From Rhizobium sp. 11515TR (GTDB lineage: Bacteria; Pseudomonadota; Alphaproteobacteria; Rhizobiales; Rhizobiaceae): a stretch of 64,000 nt of DNA. This document shows positions 46,781 through 56,368 of the stretch, one piece after another. Position numbers and translations under genes: made by a program. The stretch lies in the NCBI RefSeq assembly GCF_002277895.1, contig NZ_CP022998.1:2337501-2401500 (forward strand), in the 5' to 3' direction. The notes beneath the pieces are model-generated. The model worked only from the letters and a program-made list of their open reading frames with translations, made no database searches and was not told the origin of the DNA. Every line of letters begins with the position of its first letter. The stretch's first letter is position 1.

Positions 46781-47935
46781 TTATCGCTTGTGGCCGGTGT
46801 CGAGATGGCGTTCCACGAAACCTGAATAGCGCGACATGCCAAAGCAGAACAGCCAAAAAACGAATCCGGCGAATACAAGACCCGTTACCGGCGTCACAGC
46901 GCTTGCCCAAGTCGCATCCGAAAAGTTCTGACGAACGATACCGAGCAGGTCGAACATGCCGATGATCGCAACCAGCGACGTGTCCTTGAACATGCCGATA
47001 TAGGTGTTGACGATGCCGGGAATGACCAGCTTGATCGCCTGCGGCAGGATGATCAGCCGCATCTTCTGCCAGTAGCCGAGGCCGAGCGAGTCGGCGCCCT
47101 CGAACTGCCCCTTCGGTATCGCCTGCAGGCCGCCGCGGATGACTTCGGCCATATAGGCAGAGGTGAAGATCGCGACGCCGACGACGGCACGCAGCAGTTT
47201 ATCGACAGTCCAGCCCTGCGGCATGAACAGCGGCAGCATATAGCTCGCCATGAACAGCACGGTGATCAACGGTACGCCGCGGATGATTTCGATGAAGGTC
47301 ACGCACAGTATGCGCAAGACCGGCATCTTGGAACGGCGGCCGAGTGCAAGCACGATGCCGAACGGGAACGAGACTGCGATGGCGACGAAAGCGATCACCA
47401 GCGTTACCAGCAGGCCTCCCCAGCGTTCCGTTTCCACCGTCTCAAGGCCGAAGCCTCCGTGGAGCAGGAAGAACGAAACAACTGGCAGTACGAAGAATGC
47501 CAGGATTGCGTTCAATCCCTTTCGGGGAACCGACGGTATCAGCAACGGAGCGAAGCTGGCGATCATCAGGATGCAGACGAGGATGGGCCGCCAGCGCTCG
47601 TCCGGCGGATAAAGGCCGAACATGAAGATGGCGAATTTTGCGCGGACAAAGGCCCAGCATGCGGCGTTCCAGCCATCCGGCTGCGTACCGCCTTGAACAG
47701 TGGTAGCGCAGAAGGTGCGGTCGGTCCCGCTCCAGACTGCATTTAGGAACAGCCAGTCGATCAGGTGCGGGATCACCCAGGCAAGGAAGGTGATGGCAAG
47801 CACGGTGAGGACAATGTCCTTGGGCGTGGCAAACAGGTTCTTTTTCAACCAGTGCCACGCGCCTCTTTCACTGGCGGGTGCCGGCTGCGCCGTGAGAAGC
47901 GCCTTGCTGACGAAGTGTTGATCTACGCTCGACAT
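46781..47935 (-). CDS. aapM: General amino-acid ABC transporter, permease AapM
   Basis: 384-residue inner-membrane permease of the HisM/GlnP type. The EAA loop is seen in [32 protein letters not shown], followed by [27 protein letters not shown]. An N-terminal extension with a helix near residues 38-58 and a cysteine-containing periplasmic loop ([21 protein letters not shown]) is characteristic of AapM. It pairs with AapQ. The start ATG lies one base after the aapQ stop, so translation is coupled. Confidence 0.94.
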   Translation of the reverse strand: MSSVDQHFVSKALLTAQPAPASERGAWHWLKKNLFATPKDIVLTVLAITFLAWVIPHLIDWLFLNAVWSGTDRTFCATTVQGGTQPDGWNAACWAFVRAKFAIFMFGLYPPDERWRPILVCILMIASFAPLLIPSVPRKGLNAILAFFVLPVVSFFLLHGGFGLETVETERWGGLLVTLVIAFVAIAVSFPFGIVLALGRRSKMPVLRILCVTFIEIIRGVPLITVLFMASYMLPLFMPQGWTVDKLLRAVVGVAIFTSAYMAEVIRGGLQAIPKGQFEGADSLGLGYWQKMRLIILPQAIKLVIPGIVNTYIGMFKDTSLVAIIGMFDLLGIVRQNFSDATWASAVTPVTGLVFAGFVFWLFCFGMSRYSGFVERHLDTGHKR

Positions 47936-47936
47936 C

Positions 47937-49130
47937 CTATCTCTCCACCAGGGCCATCTTGGCGTTGAACCAGTTCATGAACAGCGATGTCACGATGCTC
48001 AAAGCGAGATAGATGATCATCCAGATGATGACGACTTCGACGGCCCGGCCGGACTGATTGAGGATCACGCCGCCGACGGCGACGAGATCGGCATAGCCGA
48101 TGGCGATGGCAAGCGACGAGTTCTTGATCAGATTGAGATACTGGCTCGTCAGCGGCGGAATGATGATGCGCATTGCCTGCGGTATGACGATCAGCCGGTT
48201 GATCGCCGACGCCCGAAGGCCAAGTGCGCCTGCTGCTTCCGATTGACCCTTCGGCACGCCACGAATGCCGGCACGTACGATCTCGGCAATGTAGGATGCG
48301 GTATAAAGGGACAGCGCAAGCAGAAGCGCAAGGAACTCCGGACCTATGACCGTGCCGCCCGTCAGGTTGAATTTGCCGGCAATGGGATAGTCGAAGGAAA
48401 GCGGCATGCCCGTTACCAGGAAGACCAGCAACGGCAGGCCGATGAGGATGCCGATCGATACCCAGATCGTATGGAATTGCTGACCGGTTGCCGCCTGACG
48501 CCTGTGCGCCCAGCGCGCCACGAAAAATACGACGGCTATGGCGATGAGAAAGGCGATACCGACGGCCCACATGCCCGCGCCGAAGATCGGGCTCGGAAAG
48601 GCGAGGCCGCGATTGCTGAGATAGCTGAAGAAGGGCAGGTGCACGGCATCGCGCGCCTGCGGCAGCAGCACCAGAACACCGCTATACCAGAAGAAGATGA
48701 CGAGCAGAGGCGGGATGTTGCGGAAGATTTCGACATAGGCCTGGGAAAGTTTTGCAATCAGCCAATTATGCGAAAGCCTGCCGATGCCAATGAGGAAGCC
48801 GACGATGGTCGCGGCGACGATGCCGACCACCGAAATCAGGAGTGTGTTCAGCACGCCGACGAGAAGGGCGGTGGCATTGGTCGAATCGCTGGAGTAGGGA
48901 ATCAGCGCTTGCCCCAGGTTGAAGCCAGCGCGTCCTTCCAGAAAGCCGAAGCCGAATGAGCGGTTCAATGCGCGCAGATTGTCGATGGTGTTCGTGACGA
49001 CAAACCAGCAAAGTCCCGCGAGAATGATGATAGTGAGCGCCTGATAGAAGGCACCCCGAACTTTGGGGTCGTATAGCGCCGCCGATAGTGCCGAGCGCCC
49101 GCCTTCAGGCGAGTTTACAGTAATTGCCAT
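47937..49130 (-). CDS. aapQ: General amino-acid ABC transporter, permease AapQ
   Basis: 397-residue permease. The EAA loop is [31 protein letters not shown], and [33 protein letters not shown] follows. The large loop [26 protein letters not shown] between the first helices is typical of AapQ and its relative BztB. It forms the membrane channel with AapM. A 94-bp gap with a strong hairpin separates it from aapJ upstream, which is often used to keep binding-protein mRNA more abundant. Confidence 0.94.
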   Translation of the reverse strand: MAITVNSPEGGRSALSAALYDPKVRGAFYQALTIIILAGLCWFVVTNTIDNLRALNRSFGFGFLEGRAGFNLGQALIPYSSDSTNATALLVGVLNTLLISVVGIVAATIVGFLIGIGRLSHNWLIAKLSQAYVEIFRNIPPLLVIFFWYSGVLVLLPQARDAVHLPFFSYLSNRGLAFPSPIFGAGMWAVGIAFLIAIAVVFFVARWAHRRQAATGQQFHTIWVSIGILIGLPLLVFLVTGMPLSFDYPIAGKFNLTGGTVIGPEFLALLLALSLYTASYIAEIVRAGIRGVPKGQSEAAGALGLRASAINRLIVIPQAMRIIIPPLTSQYLNLIKNSSLAIAIGYADLVAVGGVILNQSGRAVEVVIIWMIIYLALSIVTSLFMNWFNAKMALVER

Positions 49131-49178
49131 ATAGAATTTTTCCCCAATGTGCCTGTTTCAGGCTTGTTTTCTTGAGGG

Positions 49179-49202
49179 GAGAGAGGCGAAGCCGCCTCTC
49201 TC
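49179..49202 (-). promoter_or_regulatory. Hairpin between aapJ and aapQ
   Basis: GAGAGAGGCG and CGCCTCTCTC form a perfect 10-bp stem with a 4-base loop (GCTT on the reverse strand) 22 bp after the aapJ stop. No T-run follows. It probably stabilises the aapJ message or partly terminates transcription. Confidence 0.6.
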
Positions 49203-49224
49203 TTAAAGCTAGGCTCTTTGCGAC

Positions 49225-50250
49225 TTAGCGCACCGGCGGTGCGTACTGAATGCCGCCCTTGCTCCACAGAGCATTGAGACCACGAGCGATCTTCAGCGGG
49301 CTGCCTGCGCCGATGTTGCGGTCGAAGACTTCGCCGTAATTGCCGACGCCCTTGATGATGTTATAGGCCCAGTCGTTGGTCAGGCCGAGGTCGGTGCCGA
49401 TCGTAGAACCCTGTTCTGCGCCGAGGAAGCGCTTGATGTCCGGATTGGCCGAGTTCTTCATCTCGTCGACGTTCTTCTGGGTGATGCCGAATTCTTCGGC
49501 GTTCACGAGCGCGTAGGCCGTCCAGCTGACGATGTTGAACCACTGATCGTCACCCTGGCGAACGGCCGGGCCGAGCGGCTCCTTGGAGATGATTTCGGGC
49601 AGAACGACGTTGTCGTCCGGGTTCTTCAGCGTCAGGCGCAGTGCATAGAGACCAGACTGGTCGGTGGTGTAGACATCGCAACGGCCGGAATCATAGGCCG
49701 TGTTGACTTCTTCGAGCTTGTCGAAGACGACCGGATTGTATTGCAGGTTGTTGGTCTTGAAATAGTCTGCCAGGTTCAGCTCGGTCGTCGTGCCGGACTG
49801 GACGCAAACTGCCGCGCCGGAAAGTTCGAGCGCCGATTTTACGTTCAGCTCCTTGCGAACCATGAAGCCCTGGCCGTCATAATAGGTGACCGGACGGAAT
49901 TTTAGGCCGAGTGCGGTGTCGCGGTTGATGGTCCAGGTGGTGTTACGGGAAAGCACGTCGATTTCGCCGGACTGCAGCGCGGTGAAGCGGTCCTTGGCGC
50001 TGAGAGGCGTGTACTTCACCTTGGTCGGATCGCCGAAGACAGCTGAAGCGACAGCCTTGCAGAAGTCGATGTCGAAACCGGCCCAGTTACCGGATGCGTC
50101 CGGCTGTGCAAAGCCGAGAAGGCCGGTATTCACGCCGCACTGGACGAAGCCCTTGGCCTTTACGTCGCTCAGCGTCGAAGCCGAAGCGCCGGACGCGGTG
50201 TAAGCCAAGGCTGCGACTCCGAGGAATGCGGAGAGAGCAATCTTTTTCAT
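49225..50250 (-). CDS. aapJ: General amino-acid ABC transporter, periplasmic binding protein
   Basis: 341 residues with a cleavable signal peptide (SAFLGVAALAYTASGASA). The mature protein opens TLSDVKAKGFVQCGVNTGLLGFAQPD, and GFDIDFCKAVASAVFGDPTKVKYTPLSA is typical of AapJ/BztA family 3 solute-binding proteins. CVQSGTTTELNLADYF contacts ligand in relatives. It is first in aapJQMP. The 370-bp intergenic region upstream is shared with divergent metC and holds palindromes. Confidence 0.95.
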   Translation of the reverse strand: MKKIALSAFLGVAALAYTASGASASTLSDVKAKGFVQCGVNTGLLGFAQPDASGNWAGFDIDFCKAVASAVFGDPTKVKYTPLSAKDRFTALQSGEIDVLSRNTTWTINRDTALGLKFRPVTYYDGQGFMVRKELNVKSALELSGAAVCVQSGTTTELNLADYFKTNNLQYNPVVFDKLEEVNTAYDSGRCDVYTTDQSGLYALRLTLKNPDDNVVLPEIISKEPLGPAVRQGDDQWFNIVSWTAYALVNAEEFGITQKNVDEMKNSANPDIKRFLGAEQGSTIGTDLGLTNDWAYNIIKGVGNYGEVFDRNIGAGSPLKIARGLNALWSKGGIQYAPPVR

Positions 50251-50620
50251 TTTCCCTACCTTTGTCTATTTGTTATAGTTAAACTGTATCGCGTCCGAAG
50301 CAGGTTCCTGGAGAACCGTGTTCCTTCCCTTTCTCGGTGCGAGTGGCGCTATCACAGTCGCAAATGGTGTAGCGGTCAAGAGATCGCCCCAATTATTGCG
50401 GTTTTATTCGGCATTTTTGCTTCTCGGGGGCGAAAAATGGGCATTTGGCGCCAAAATGAGCGGCATTTTGCCAAAAATCTGCGCGAAAACTGGGTTTTGG
50501 CCGTCATTTTTGTTATTTTAGCCTTCTAATAATGTATGGCGTTGGAATGATCGGGGTTGACCCCACTGGACTTGGCCGCCACAAATCCAGCTTCCAACAG
50601 CGCCAAAGGCATATCCTGAC
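50251..50620. other. Divergent regulatory region between aapJ and metC
   Basis: 370 bp, AT-rich between 50390 and 50530. It contains the perfect palindrome TTTGGCGCCAAA (50444-50455) and GGCATTTTGCC (50462-50472), plus repeated ATTTTTG and TTTTGGC words. No gene is evident. I see no clear sigma-54 box. Confidence 0.5.
50444..50455. promoter_or_regulatory. Palindrome TTTGGCGCCAAA upstream of aapJ
   Basis: A perfect 12-bp palindrome nearly 200 bp from the aapJ start and 165 bp from metC. Position between divergent genes makes it a candidate operator. Confidence 0.35.
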
Positions 50621-51811
50621 ATGAAAGACAAAGACACAAACCTGCCGAACGCCGGCATCAACACGCGCTTGTCCCATATCGGCAATTCGCCGTTCGACTA
50701 TCACGGCTTCGTCAATCCACCTGTCGTGCGTGCCTCGACGGTGCTGTTTCCCAATGCGCGCGTGATGGAGACGCATGACCAGAAATATACCTACGGCACA
50801 CGCGGCACGCCCACGACGGATGCGCTATGCGAAGCAATGAACGCGCTAGAAGGTTCGGCGGGAACGATCATCGTACCTTCCGGGCTTGCTGCGGTCACCG
50901 TGCCGCTTCTCGCCTATCTCTCCGCAGGCGATCACGCGCTGATCGTTGATTCGGTTTACGGCCCCACGCGCTTCTTCTGCGATACCATGCTGAAGCGCCT
51001 CGGCGTCGAGGTCGATTATTACGATCCGTCGATTGGCGCCGATATCGAGCGGTTGATCAAGCCGAACACCAAGCTGGTCCATACGGAATCGCCGGGGTCA
51101 AACACCTTCGAAGTGCAGGATATCCCCGCAATCTCGGCAGCGGCTCATCGTCACGGCTGCGTCGTGACCATGGACAACACCTGGGCAACGCCGCTCTATT
51201 TCAAGCCGCTCGACCATGGCGTCGACGTTTCCATTCATGCGGTGACGAAATACCCCGCCGGTCACTCCGACATTTTGATGGGCACGGTTTCCGCCAACGA
51301 GACGCATTGGAAGCGGTTGCTGGACGCTCACGGTCAGCTCGGCCTTTGTGGGGCGCCCGACGACGCTTATCAGGTGCTGCGCGGCTTGCGTACCATGGGC
51401 GTACGCCTGGATCGGCATCAGGAAAGCGCGCTTGCTATCGCCCGGTGGCTCGAAGATAGGGAGGAGGTCGCTCGCGTCTTGCATCCGGCCTTGCCGAGTT
51501 TCCCCAGCCACGAACTCTGGAAGCGCGACTTCAAAGGCGCGAGCGGGATTTTCTCCTTCGTTCTGGCCGTCGACGATCCCCAGAAATTCAAGGCGAAGGC
51601 GCATGCCTTCCTCGATGCCTTGCGAATTTTCGCTCTCGGCTATTCCTGGGGCGGTTTTGAAAGTCTGGCCCTGCACGTCAACCTCAACGACCGTCGCGTC
51701 ACCGAGGTCCCGACGGAGGGGCCGGTCATTCGCCTGCAGGTTGGTCTCGAAGACGTGCCGGATCTCAAGGCGGACATCGAAAAGGGCTTTGCCGCCGCCA
51801 AAGAGGTTTGA
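50621..51811 (+). CDS. metC: Cystathionine beta-lyase
   Basis: PLP enzyme that cleaves cystathionine to homocysteine in methionine synthesis. The N-terminus has TRLSHIGNSPFDYHGFVNPPVVRASTVLFP and YTYGTRGTPTTDALCEAM. The PLP lysine is in SIHAVTKYPAGHSDILMGTV, and WGGFESLALHVN lies near the end, as in the Cys/Met metabolism family. Length is 396 residues. In Rhizobium leguminosarum a metC gene also adjoins aapJQMP, which supports both names. A gamma-lyase or gamma-synthase activity is less likely. Confidence 0.92.
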   Translation: MKDKDTNLPNAGINTRLSHIGNSPFDYHGFVNPPVVRASTVLFPNARVMETHDQKYTYGTRGTPTTDALCEAMNALEGSAGTIIVPSGLAAVTVPLLAYLSAGDHALIVDSVYGPTRFFCDTMLKRLGVEVDYYDPSIGADIERLIKPNTKLVHTESPGSNTFEVQDIPAISAAAHRHGCVVTMDNTWATPLYFKPLDHGVDVSIHAVTKYPAGHSDILMGTVSANETHWKRLLDAHGQLGLCGAPDDAYQVLRGLRTMGVRLDRHQESALAIARWLEDREEVARVLHPALPSFPSHELWKRDFKGASGIFSFVLAVDDPQKFKAKAHAFLDALRIFALGYSWGGFESLALHVNLNDRRVTEVPTEGPVIRLQVGLEDVPDLKADIEKGFAAAKEV

Positions 51812-52975
51812 TCAACCGATGGCGCGGTAGCCGTAGATCCAGTCCATGTCCGCCGCGAGGCTTTGCGGCGGGCGGAGGGAGAGAACGAGGTCGCGCGCGA
51901 TCCGGATCGGGCCGCGGGCATGATAGGCGAACTGATTGAAGGCGGCGCGTTGCCTCAGGCGGGCAATCCGTGGCGTCCGATGCTTTTCATAGAGTTCGAA
52001 GGCTTCCGCCGGCGAGCGCGCAGAAAGCAGCCCGCCAAGCTCGAAGGCATCCTCGATCGCCATGGCTGCGCCTTGCGCCGCAAAAGGCATCATCGCATGC
52101 GCGGCGTCTCCGATCAGGATCGTATCGCGACCATTATGCCACCGACCTTCCTTCATCTCGTAGAGCGGCCAGAAGCTTGTCTGCTCCTGTGCCTCCAGCA
52201 TTTGCAGGATCGCACCGTTCCAGCCGGAAAAGCCGCGCAGCATCTGCTCGCGCTGCGCCTTGCTGCCAGTCGCATCCCAATCGCGGCTGGTGCTACTGCC
52301 GGAGACGATGGCGACGATATTGAAGGCGGCATTTTCCCGGATGGGATAGCAGACGAGGTGGCTGGAAGGGCCGAGGAATGCCGTGACGTTCGCCTTGTCC
52401 AGCAGGGCCGGGGCTGCGGCCTGCGGAATGAAGAAGCGCCAGGCAATATTCCCGGAGAAGAGCGGCGAGGGCGCATTGGGCACCATCGCATGCACTTTCG
52501 ACCACACGCCGTCTGCGCCGATGACGAGATCGAATCCCCTTCCGGCGCTCTCTTCCAGTGTCTGCTTGTCCTTGATATCGATGTGCCGGCCGAGGTGCAG
52601 CCTGCATAAGTCATTGGCCGTTACCGCATTGAGGAGCGCCTTTTGCAGGGTCGCGCGATGCGCGGCACCATAGGGGGCACCCCATCGCTCTCGGGCAAAT
52701 TTTCCACAGGGAATGGAGGCGACCGGCCGCAGCGACGAGCCAGATACGAGTCGGACTTCCTCGGGCTCCAGCCAAACCGGTCTGAGCGCGTCGAGCACGC
52801 CGAGCGTATCGAGGATGCGGGAGGCATTCGGCGAAATCTGCAGGCCCGCACCGACTTCGGTCAGCACCTCTGCCTGTTCGAAAATGTCGGAGGCAATCCC
52901 GTGTCTCGCCAGCGCCAGAGCCGCCGTCAATCCGGCTATTCCGGCGCCGATGATTGCGGCTGCTTTGATCGGCAT
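51812..52975 (-). CDS. FAD-dependent monooxygenase, salicylate hydroxylase type
   Basis: 387-residue class A flavoprotein hydroxylase. The FAD motif is AIIGAGIAGLTAALALARHG, the DG motif is LVIGADGVWSKVHAM, and the GD motif is ILIGDAAHAMMPFAAQGAAMAIEDA. QISPNASRILDTLGVLDAL is typical of salicylate/6-hydroxynicotinate/maleimide-type hydroxylases. The substrate is unknown. It converges on metC with no gap and no obvious partner genes. Confidence 0.85.
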   Translation of the reverse strand: MPIKAAAIIGAGIAGLTAALALARHGIASDIFEQAEVLTEVGAGLQISPNASRILDTLGVLDALRPVWLEPEEVRLVSGSSLRPVASIPCGKFARERWGAPYGAAHRATLQKALLNAVTANDLCRLHLGRHIDIKDKQTLEESAGRGFDLVIGADGVWSKVHAMVPNAPSPLFSGNIAWRFFIPQAAAPALLDKANVTAFLGPSSHLVCYPIRENAAFNIVAIVSGSSTSRDWDATGSKAQREQMLRGFSGWNGAILQMLEAQEQTSFWPLYEMKEGRWHNGRDTILIGDAAHAMMPFAAQGAAMAIEDAFELGGLLSARSPAEAFELYEKHRTPRIARLRQRAAFNQFAYHARGPIRIARDLVLSLRPPQSLAADMDWIYGYRAIG

Positions 52976-53003
52976 TTTCTATGTCCGATCGGATGCTATG
53001 GCG

Positions 53004-53249
53004 TCAGGCCGCCTTAAAATGGAAGACGCAGCCGGCCGGATTCGTCTGATCCGCCTTCAGCAAAGGATTGTAGCGGAAGAGCGTCGAGCAGTAGGAGCAG
53101 ACCTTCTCGCTCTCGTCGCCGAGGTCGATGAAGATGTGCGGATGATCATAGGGAACCGAAGCGCCAGTGCACATGAATTCCTTCACGCCGATTTCGATGA
53201 CGCGATGTCCGCCGTCGTTCTGGAAATGGGGAATATTGTGGCCGGCCAT
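53004..53249 (-). CDS. Zinc-finger (zf-CHCC) protein, NDUFS6 type
   Basis: 81 residues of the CHCC zinc-finger family. Zinc ligands are visible: Cys in EFMCTGASVPYDHPH, His in DHPHIFIDLG, and the pair in VCSYCSTLFRY. Mitochondrial NDUFS6 belongs to this family and is an accessory subunit of complex I; alphaproteobacterial homologues occur in their complex I. Binding of zinc is inferred from the motif. It lies alone between the flavin monooxygenase and the alpha/beta hydrolase. Confidence 0.88.
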   Translation of the reverse strand: MAGHNIPHFQNDGGHRVIEIGVKEFMCTGASVPYDHPHIFIDLGDESEKVCSYCSTLFRYNPLLKADQTNPAGCVFHFKAA

Positions 53250-53450
53250 GATGATCTCCGAATGCGTCTTGCCTTAAGCGGCATGATGGTTGCGCCAGAC
53301 TTGGTCGCCCCTCTTTATAATCCTTCTTCCCGATTGTGTAGTGCGAAAGTCCGGCTTGAGGCAGAGATTTTCGCAGGCATAGGGTTCATTTGATATCGCC
53401 GATAAAATATGGTCCGGCGCCAACAGGACCCAGTTTGTGAAGACGACGCC

Positions 53451-54236
53451 ATGAATCTCAATGCTCCCTCGATGTCCCATTTTATCAGAGACGGATTTAA
53501 GCTTGCCTTTTTCGATGACGGCGATCCGAGCGGCCCGCCAGTGCTGCTGATTCACGGCTTCGCTTCCACGGCGATTGCCAACTGGGTCAATCCGGGCTGG
53601 CTGAAGACGCTCGGCGAGGCGGGCTATCGCGTGATCGCCATCGACAACCGTGGCCACGGCTCGAGCGACAAGCTCTATGATGCCGATGTCTACCATCCGT
53701 GGATCATGGCAGAGGATGCCGTCGCCCTTCTCGATCATCTGGGCATCTCCGAGGCGCATGTCATGGGCTATTCCATGGGTGCGCGTGTTTCGACCTTCAT
53801 GGCGATCGCTCATCCGGATCGCGTCCGCTCGCTGGTTCTCGGCGGTCTCGGCATCGGCATGGTCGAGGGCGTCGGCGATTGGGATCCGATTGCGGATGCG
53901 CTGGTGGCGCCGTCGCTCGATGATGTCACCCATGCACGCGGGCGCATGTTCCGGGCCTTTGCCGAACAGACGAAAAGCGATCGGCAGGCGCTGGCCGCCT
54001 GCATCCAGGGCTCACGCGATCTGGCGTCGAGAGAGGATGTGGCAAGGATCGAGGCGCCGGCCCTGATCGCCGTCGGCACCAAGGACGATATCGCCGGCTC
54101 GGGCCAGGAGCTGGCCGCATTGATGCCGAATGCCGAGGCCATCGACATTCCGAACCGCGATCACATGCTCGCCGTCGGCGACAAGATCTTCAAAGCGGCG
54201 GTTCTCGAATTCTATCAGCGCCTTGGTCAGCGCTAA
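53451..54236 (+). CDS. Alpha/beta hydrolase
   Basis: 261 residues. The oxyanion-hole motif LLIHGFAST, the strand AIDNRGHGSSDK, and the nucleophile elbow MGYSMGARVS are visible. The acid is probably Asp in VGTKDDIAGSG and the histidine in NRDHMLAVGD. Substrate unknown; family members include esterases and haloalkane or C-C hydrolases. I start at ATG 53451 (MNLNAPSMSHF). The stop is separated by one base from that of the reverse crotonase gene. Confidence 0.87.
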   Translation: MNLNAPSMSHFIRDGFKLAFFDDGDPSGPPVLLIHGFASTAIANWVNPGWLKTLGEAGYRVIAIDNRGHGSSDKLYDADVYHPWIMAEDAVALLDHLGISEAHVMGYSMGARVSTFMAIAHPDRVRSLVLGGLGIGMVEGVGDWDPIADALVAPSLDDVTHARGRMFRAFAEQTKSDRQALAACIQGSRDLASREDVARIEAPALIAVGTKDDIAGSGQELAALMPNAEAIDIPNRDHMLAVGDKIFKAAVLEFYQRLGQR

Positions 54237-54237
54237 G

Positions 54238-55038
54238 TCACTTGCCGGTGAAGTGTGGTTTTCGCCGCTCTGCAAAGGCAGCGCGGCCCTCTGCATAATC
54301 GGCGCTGTCGAATGTCTCCGCGCCGATCACTTCCGCTTCGCGCAGCAGGTCGCCGTTCTGCTCGATGACGGCGCGGATGGCGAGTTTCAAGGCATGCAGC
54401 GCGATCGGTGCATTGGCGGCGATGGCATGGGCGAGGGCGGAGACTTCGCCATCGAATGCCTCCGAGTCGATTTCCTCCAGAAGAAAGCCAGCGGCAACCA
54501 GCTTCTCGCCAGACATGGGTGCGCCGGTAAACAGCGTGACCTTGGCCATCTGCGCTCCGAGCGCGTTGACGATGTCCTGCACGGCGTCGGCTGGATAGGC
54601 GACGCCGAGGCGGACGGCGGGCATGCAGAATCGCGCGCCCCGTTCGGCTATTCGAAGATCGCAAGCCGCCGCCAAGCCGAAGCCACCGCCATAGCAAATG
54701 CCGCGGATTGCGGCGATTGTCGGCACGCGGCAGTGACGGATAGCCTCGAAAGCCTGGCTGTTCAGCGCCTCATAGGCGACCGCGGTCTCGGAATTCTTGC
54801 GCACGCTGTCGAATTCGCTGATATCGGCGCCGGCCGAAAAATCCGCGCCCGCGCCGCGCAAAACAATCACATGCGCATGGGCTTCGTCGGTCAAAATGCG
54901 CACGGCCTGCGGGATGGCGCGCCACATGGCAGCCGTTAGGGCATTCTTTCGGTCTGGGTTGCCGATGGCAATCGTACCGATCGCGTCGCTGCATGTAGCG
55001 CGAATGAGACCGCTGGCAAAGTCATGCTCGAAATTCAT
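54238..55038 (-). CDS. Crotonase-fold (enoyl-CoA hydratase/isomerase family) protein lacking both hydratase glutamates
   Basis: 266 residues with the crotonase fold. The oxyanion-hole segments are GAGADFSAGADISEFD and ICYGGGFGLAAACDLRIAE. In enoyl-CoA hydratases the two catalytic glutamates sit in GGGCE and PE; here they read GGGFG and MPAVRLGVAYP, so both are replaced. The protein is therefore unlikely to hydrate enoyl-CoA and may be an isomerase, hydrolase or lyase of the superfamily. It is divergent from cysE with about 75 bp between. No beta-oxidation genes are nearby. Confidence 0.88.
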   Translation of the reverse strand: MNFEHDFASGLIRATCSDAIGTIAIGNPDRKNALTAAMWRAIPQAVRILTDEAHAHVIVLRGAGADFSAGADISEFDSVRKNSETAVAYEALNSQAFEAIRHCRVPTIAAIRGICYGGGFGLAAACDLRIAERGARFCMPAVRLGVAYPADAVQDIVNALGAQMAKVTLFTGAPMSGEKLVAAGFLLEEIDSEAFDGEVSALAHAIAANAPIALHALKLAIRAVIEQNGDLLREAEVIGAETFDSADYAEGRAAFAERRKPHFTGK

Positions 55039-55114
55039 GCGCGATCAACCCATTTGTCTTGTCTGGCTTTTATTCTATATAATGTACCCCTGACAGAAAA
55101 TCGGGAGACCGCCA

Positions 55115-55978
55115 ATGGTCGCAGCAACGGATATTCGCCAGGTAGAAGGCTTGGGCGGAGTGAAGGTCATGGACCCGATCTGGGACAGCATGCGCGAGGA
55201 AGCACGCGCGGCTGCCGAAAAGGATCCTCTCCTTGCCGCCTTCCTCTATTCGACGATCATCAATCACCGTTCGCTGGAAGAATGCGTTATCTATCGCATC
55301 TGCGAGCGCCTCGACCATCCGGACATGCAGGCTATTCTCCTGAGGCAGACCTTTGAGGAAATGCTCGCCGACTGGCCGGAATGGGGATCGATTCTGCGTG
55401 TCGATATCCAGGCCGTTTACGATCGCGATCCCGCTTGCCTGCGGTTCCTGGAGCCTGTCCTCTATTTCAAGGGTTTCCATGCGCTGCAGACGCACCGGCT
55501 TGCGCATTGGCTCCATAATCGCGGCCGCCGCGATTTCGCGCTCTATCTGCAGAGCCGCTCCTCCAGCGTTTTCCAGACTGACATCAATCCGGCGGCGCGC
55601 ATCGGCAAGGGCATCTTCCTCGATCACGCGACCGGCCTTGTCGTAGGCGAAACGGCTGTGATCGGCGATAACGTCTCGATCCTGCACGGGGTCACGCTCG
55701 GCGGCACCGGCAAGGAAGGCAGCGACCGCCATCCGAAGATCGCCCACGGCGTCCTGATCGGGGCGGGAGCAAAAATTCTCGGCAATATCCAGATCGGTCA
55801 TTGCTCGCGGATCGCCGCCGGCTCGGTGGTGCTGAAGGAAGTGCCCGCCAAGACGACCGTTGCCGGCGTTCCGGCCAAGGTGGTCGGAGAAGCAGGGTGT
55901 TCGGAACCATCACGCTCTATGGATCAGCTGCTTGCCGAGCAATTGGTCGTGGATCAGATCATGGGCGCGGGAATTTAG
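55115..55978 (+). CDS. cysE: Serine O-acetyltransferase
   Basis: First step of cysteine synthesis: acetyl-CoA plus serine to O-acetylserine. The N-terminal helical domain reads DPIWDSMREEARAAAEKDP. The left-handed beta-helix has VFQTDINPAARIGKGIFLDHATGLVVGETAVIGDN and VSILHGVTLGGTGKEGSDRHPKI with the catalytic His/Asp. The C-terminal tail (about 260-287) should hold the cysteine-inhibition and CysK-binding end; the last residues are MGAGI, with the terminal Ile expected for CysK binding. Length is 287 residues. Confidence 0.96.
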   Translation: MVAATDIRQVEGLGGVKVMDPIWDSMREEARAAAEKDPLLAAFLYSTIINHRSLEECVIYRICERLDHPDMQAILLRQTFEEMLADWPEWGSILRVDIQAVYDRDPACLRFLEPVLYFKGFHALQTHRLAHWLHNRGRRDFALYLQSRSSSVFQTDINPAARIGKGIFLDHATGLVVGETAVIGDNVSILHGVTLGGTGKEGSDRHPKIAHGVLIGAGAKILGNIQIGHCSRIAAGSVVLKEVPAKTTVAGVPAKVVGEAGCSEPSRSMDQLLAEQLVVDQIMGAGI

Positions 55979-56101
55979 AAAAATCCAGTCCGAGTTCGGA
56001 GGCGTGCGCTGTCGCTTGGGAGGTATGCGCGGTTCCGGTCTTTACAGCGCCGCTTTTCCTATGCAAGAAGCGGCCAACCGAGATCCTCACGGAGAAGCAT
56101 T

Positions 56102-56305
56102 GTGAAGCCTGAAGAAATCAAGAAACTCGACGCCTATTTCAAGCGCACGTTCAACCCGCAGGTCGTGGTGAAGGCCCGCCCGCGCAAGAACGATTCTGCG
56201 GAAGTCTATCTCGGCGAAGAGTTTCTGGGTGTCGTCTATATCGACGACGAAGATGGCGACCGCTCCTATAATTTCTCGATGGCCATTCTGGACGTCGATC
56301 TCTGA
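56102..56305 (+). CDS. DUF3126 family small protein
   Basis: 67 residues from GTG, with GGAG nine bases upstream: MKPEEIKKLDAYFKRTFNPQ and then EVYLGEEFLGVVYIDDEDGDRSYNFSMAILD. This is the DUF3126 pattern, a family restricted largely to alphaproteobacteria and of unknown function. It lies about 120 bp after cysE in the same direction, a pairing I believe recurs in rhizobia. The terminator directly after it may end the cysE transcript. Confidence 0.88.
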   Translation: MKPEEIKKLDAYFKRTFNPQVVVKARPRKNDSAEVYLGEEFLGVVYIDDEDGDRSYNFSMAILDVDL

Positions 56306-56338
56306 TTATATCGATCTCGTATAGCGATCGAATATTCG

Positions 56339-56368
56339 GGCCGTATTTCATTGAAATACGGCCTTTTT
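56339..56368 (+). terminator. Terminator after the DUF3126 gene
   Basis: GGCCGTATTTCA and TGAAATACGGCC are perfectly complementary and are followed by TTTTTC. It starts 34 bp after the stop codon. Confidence 0.88.
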
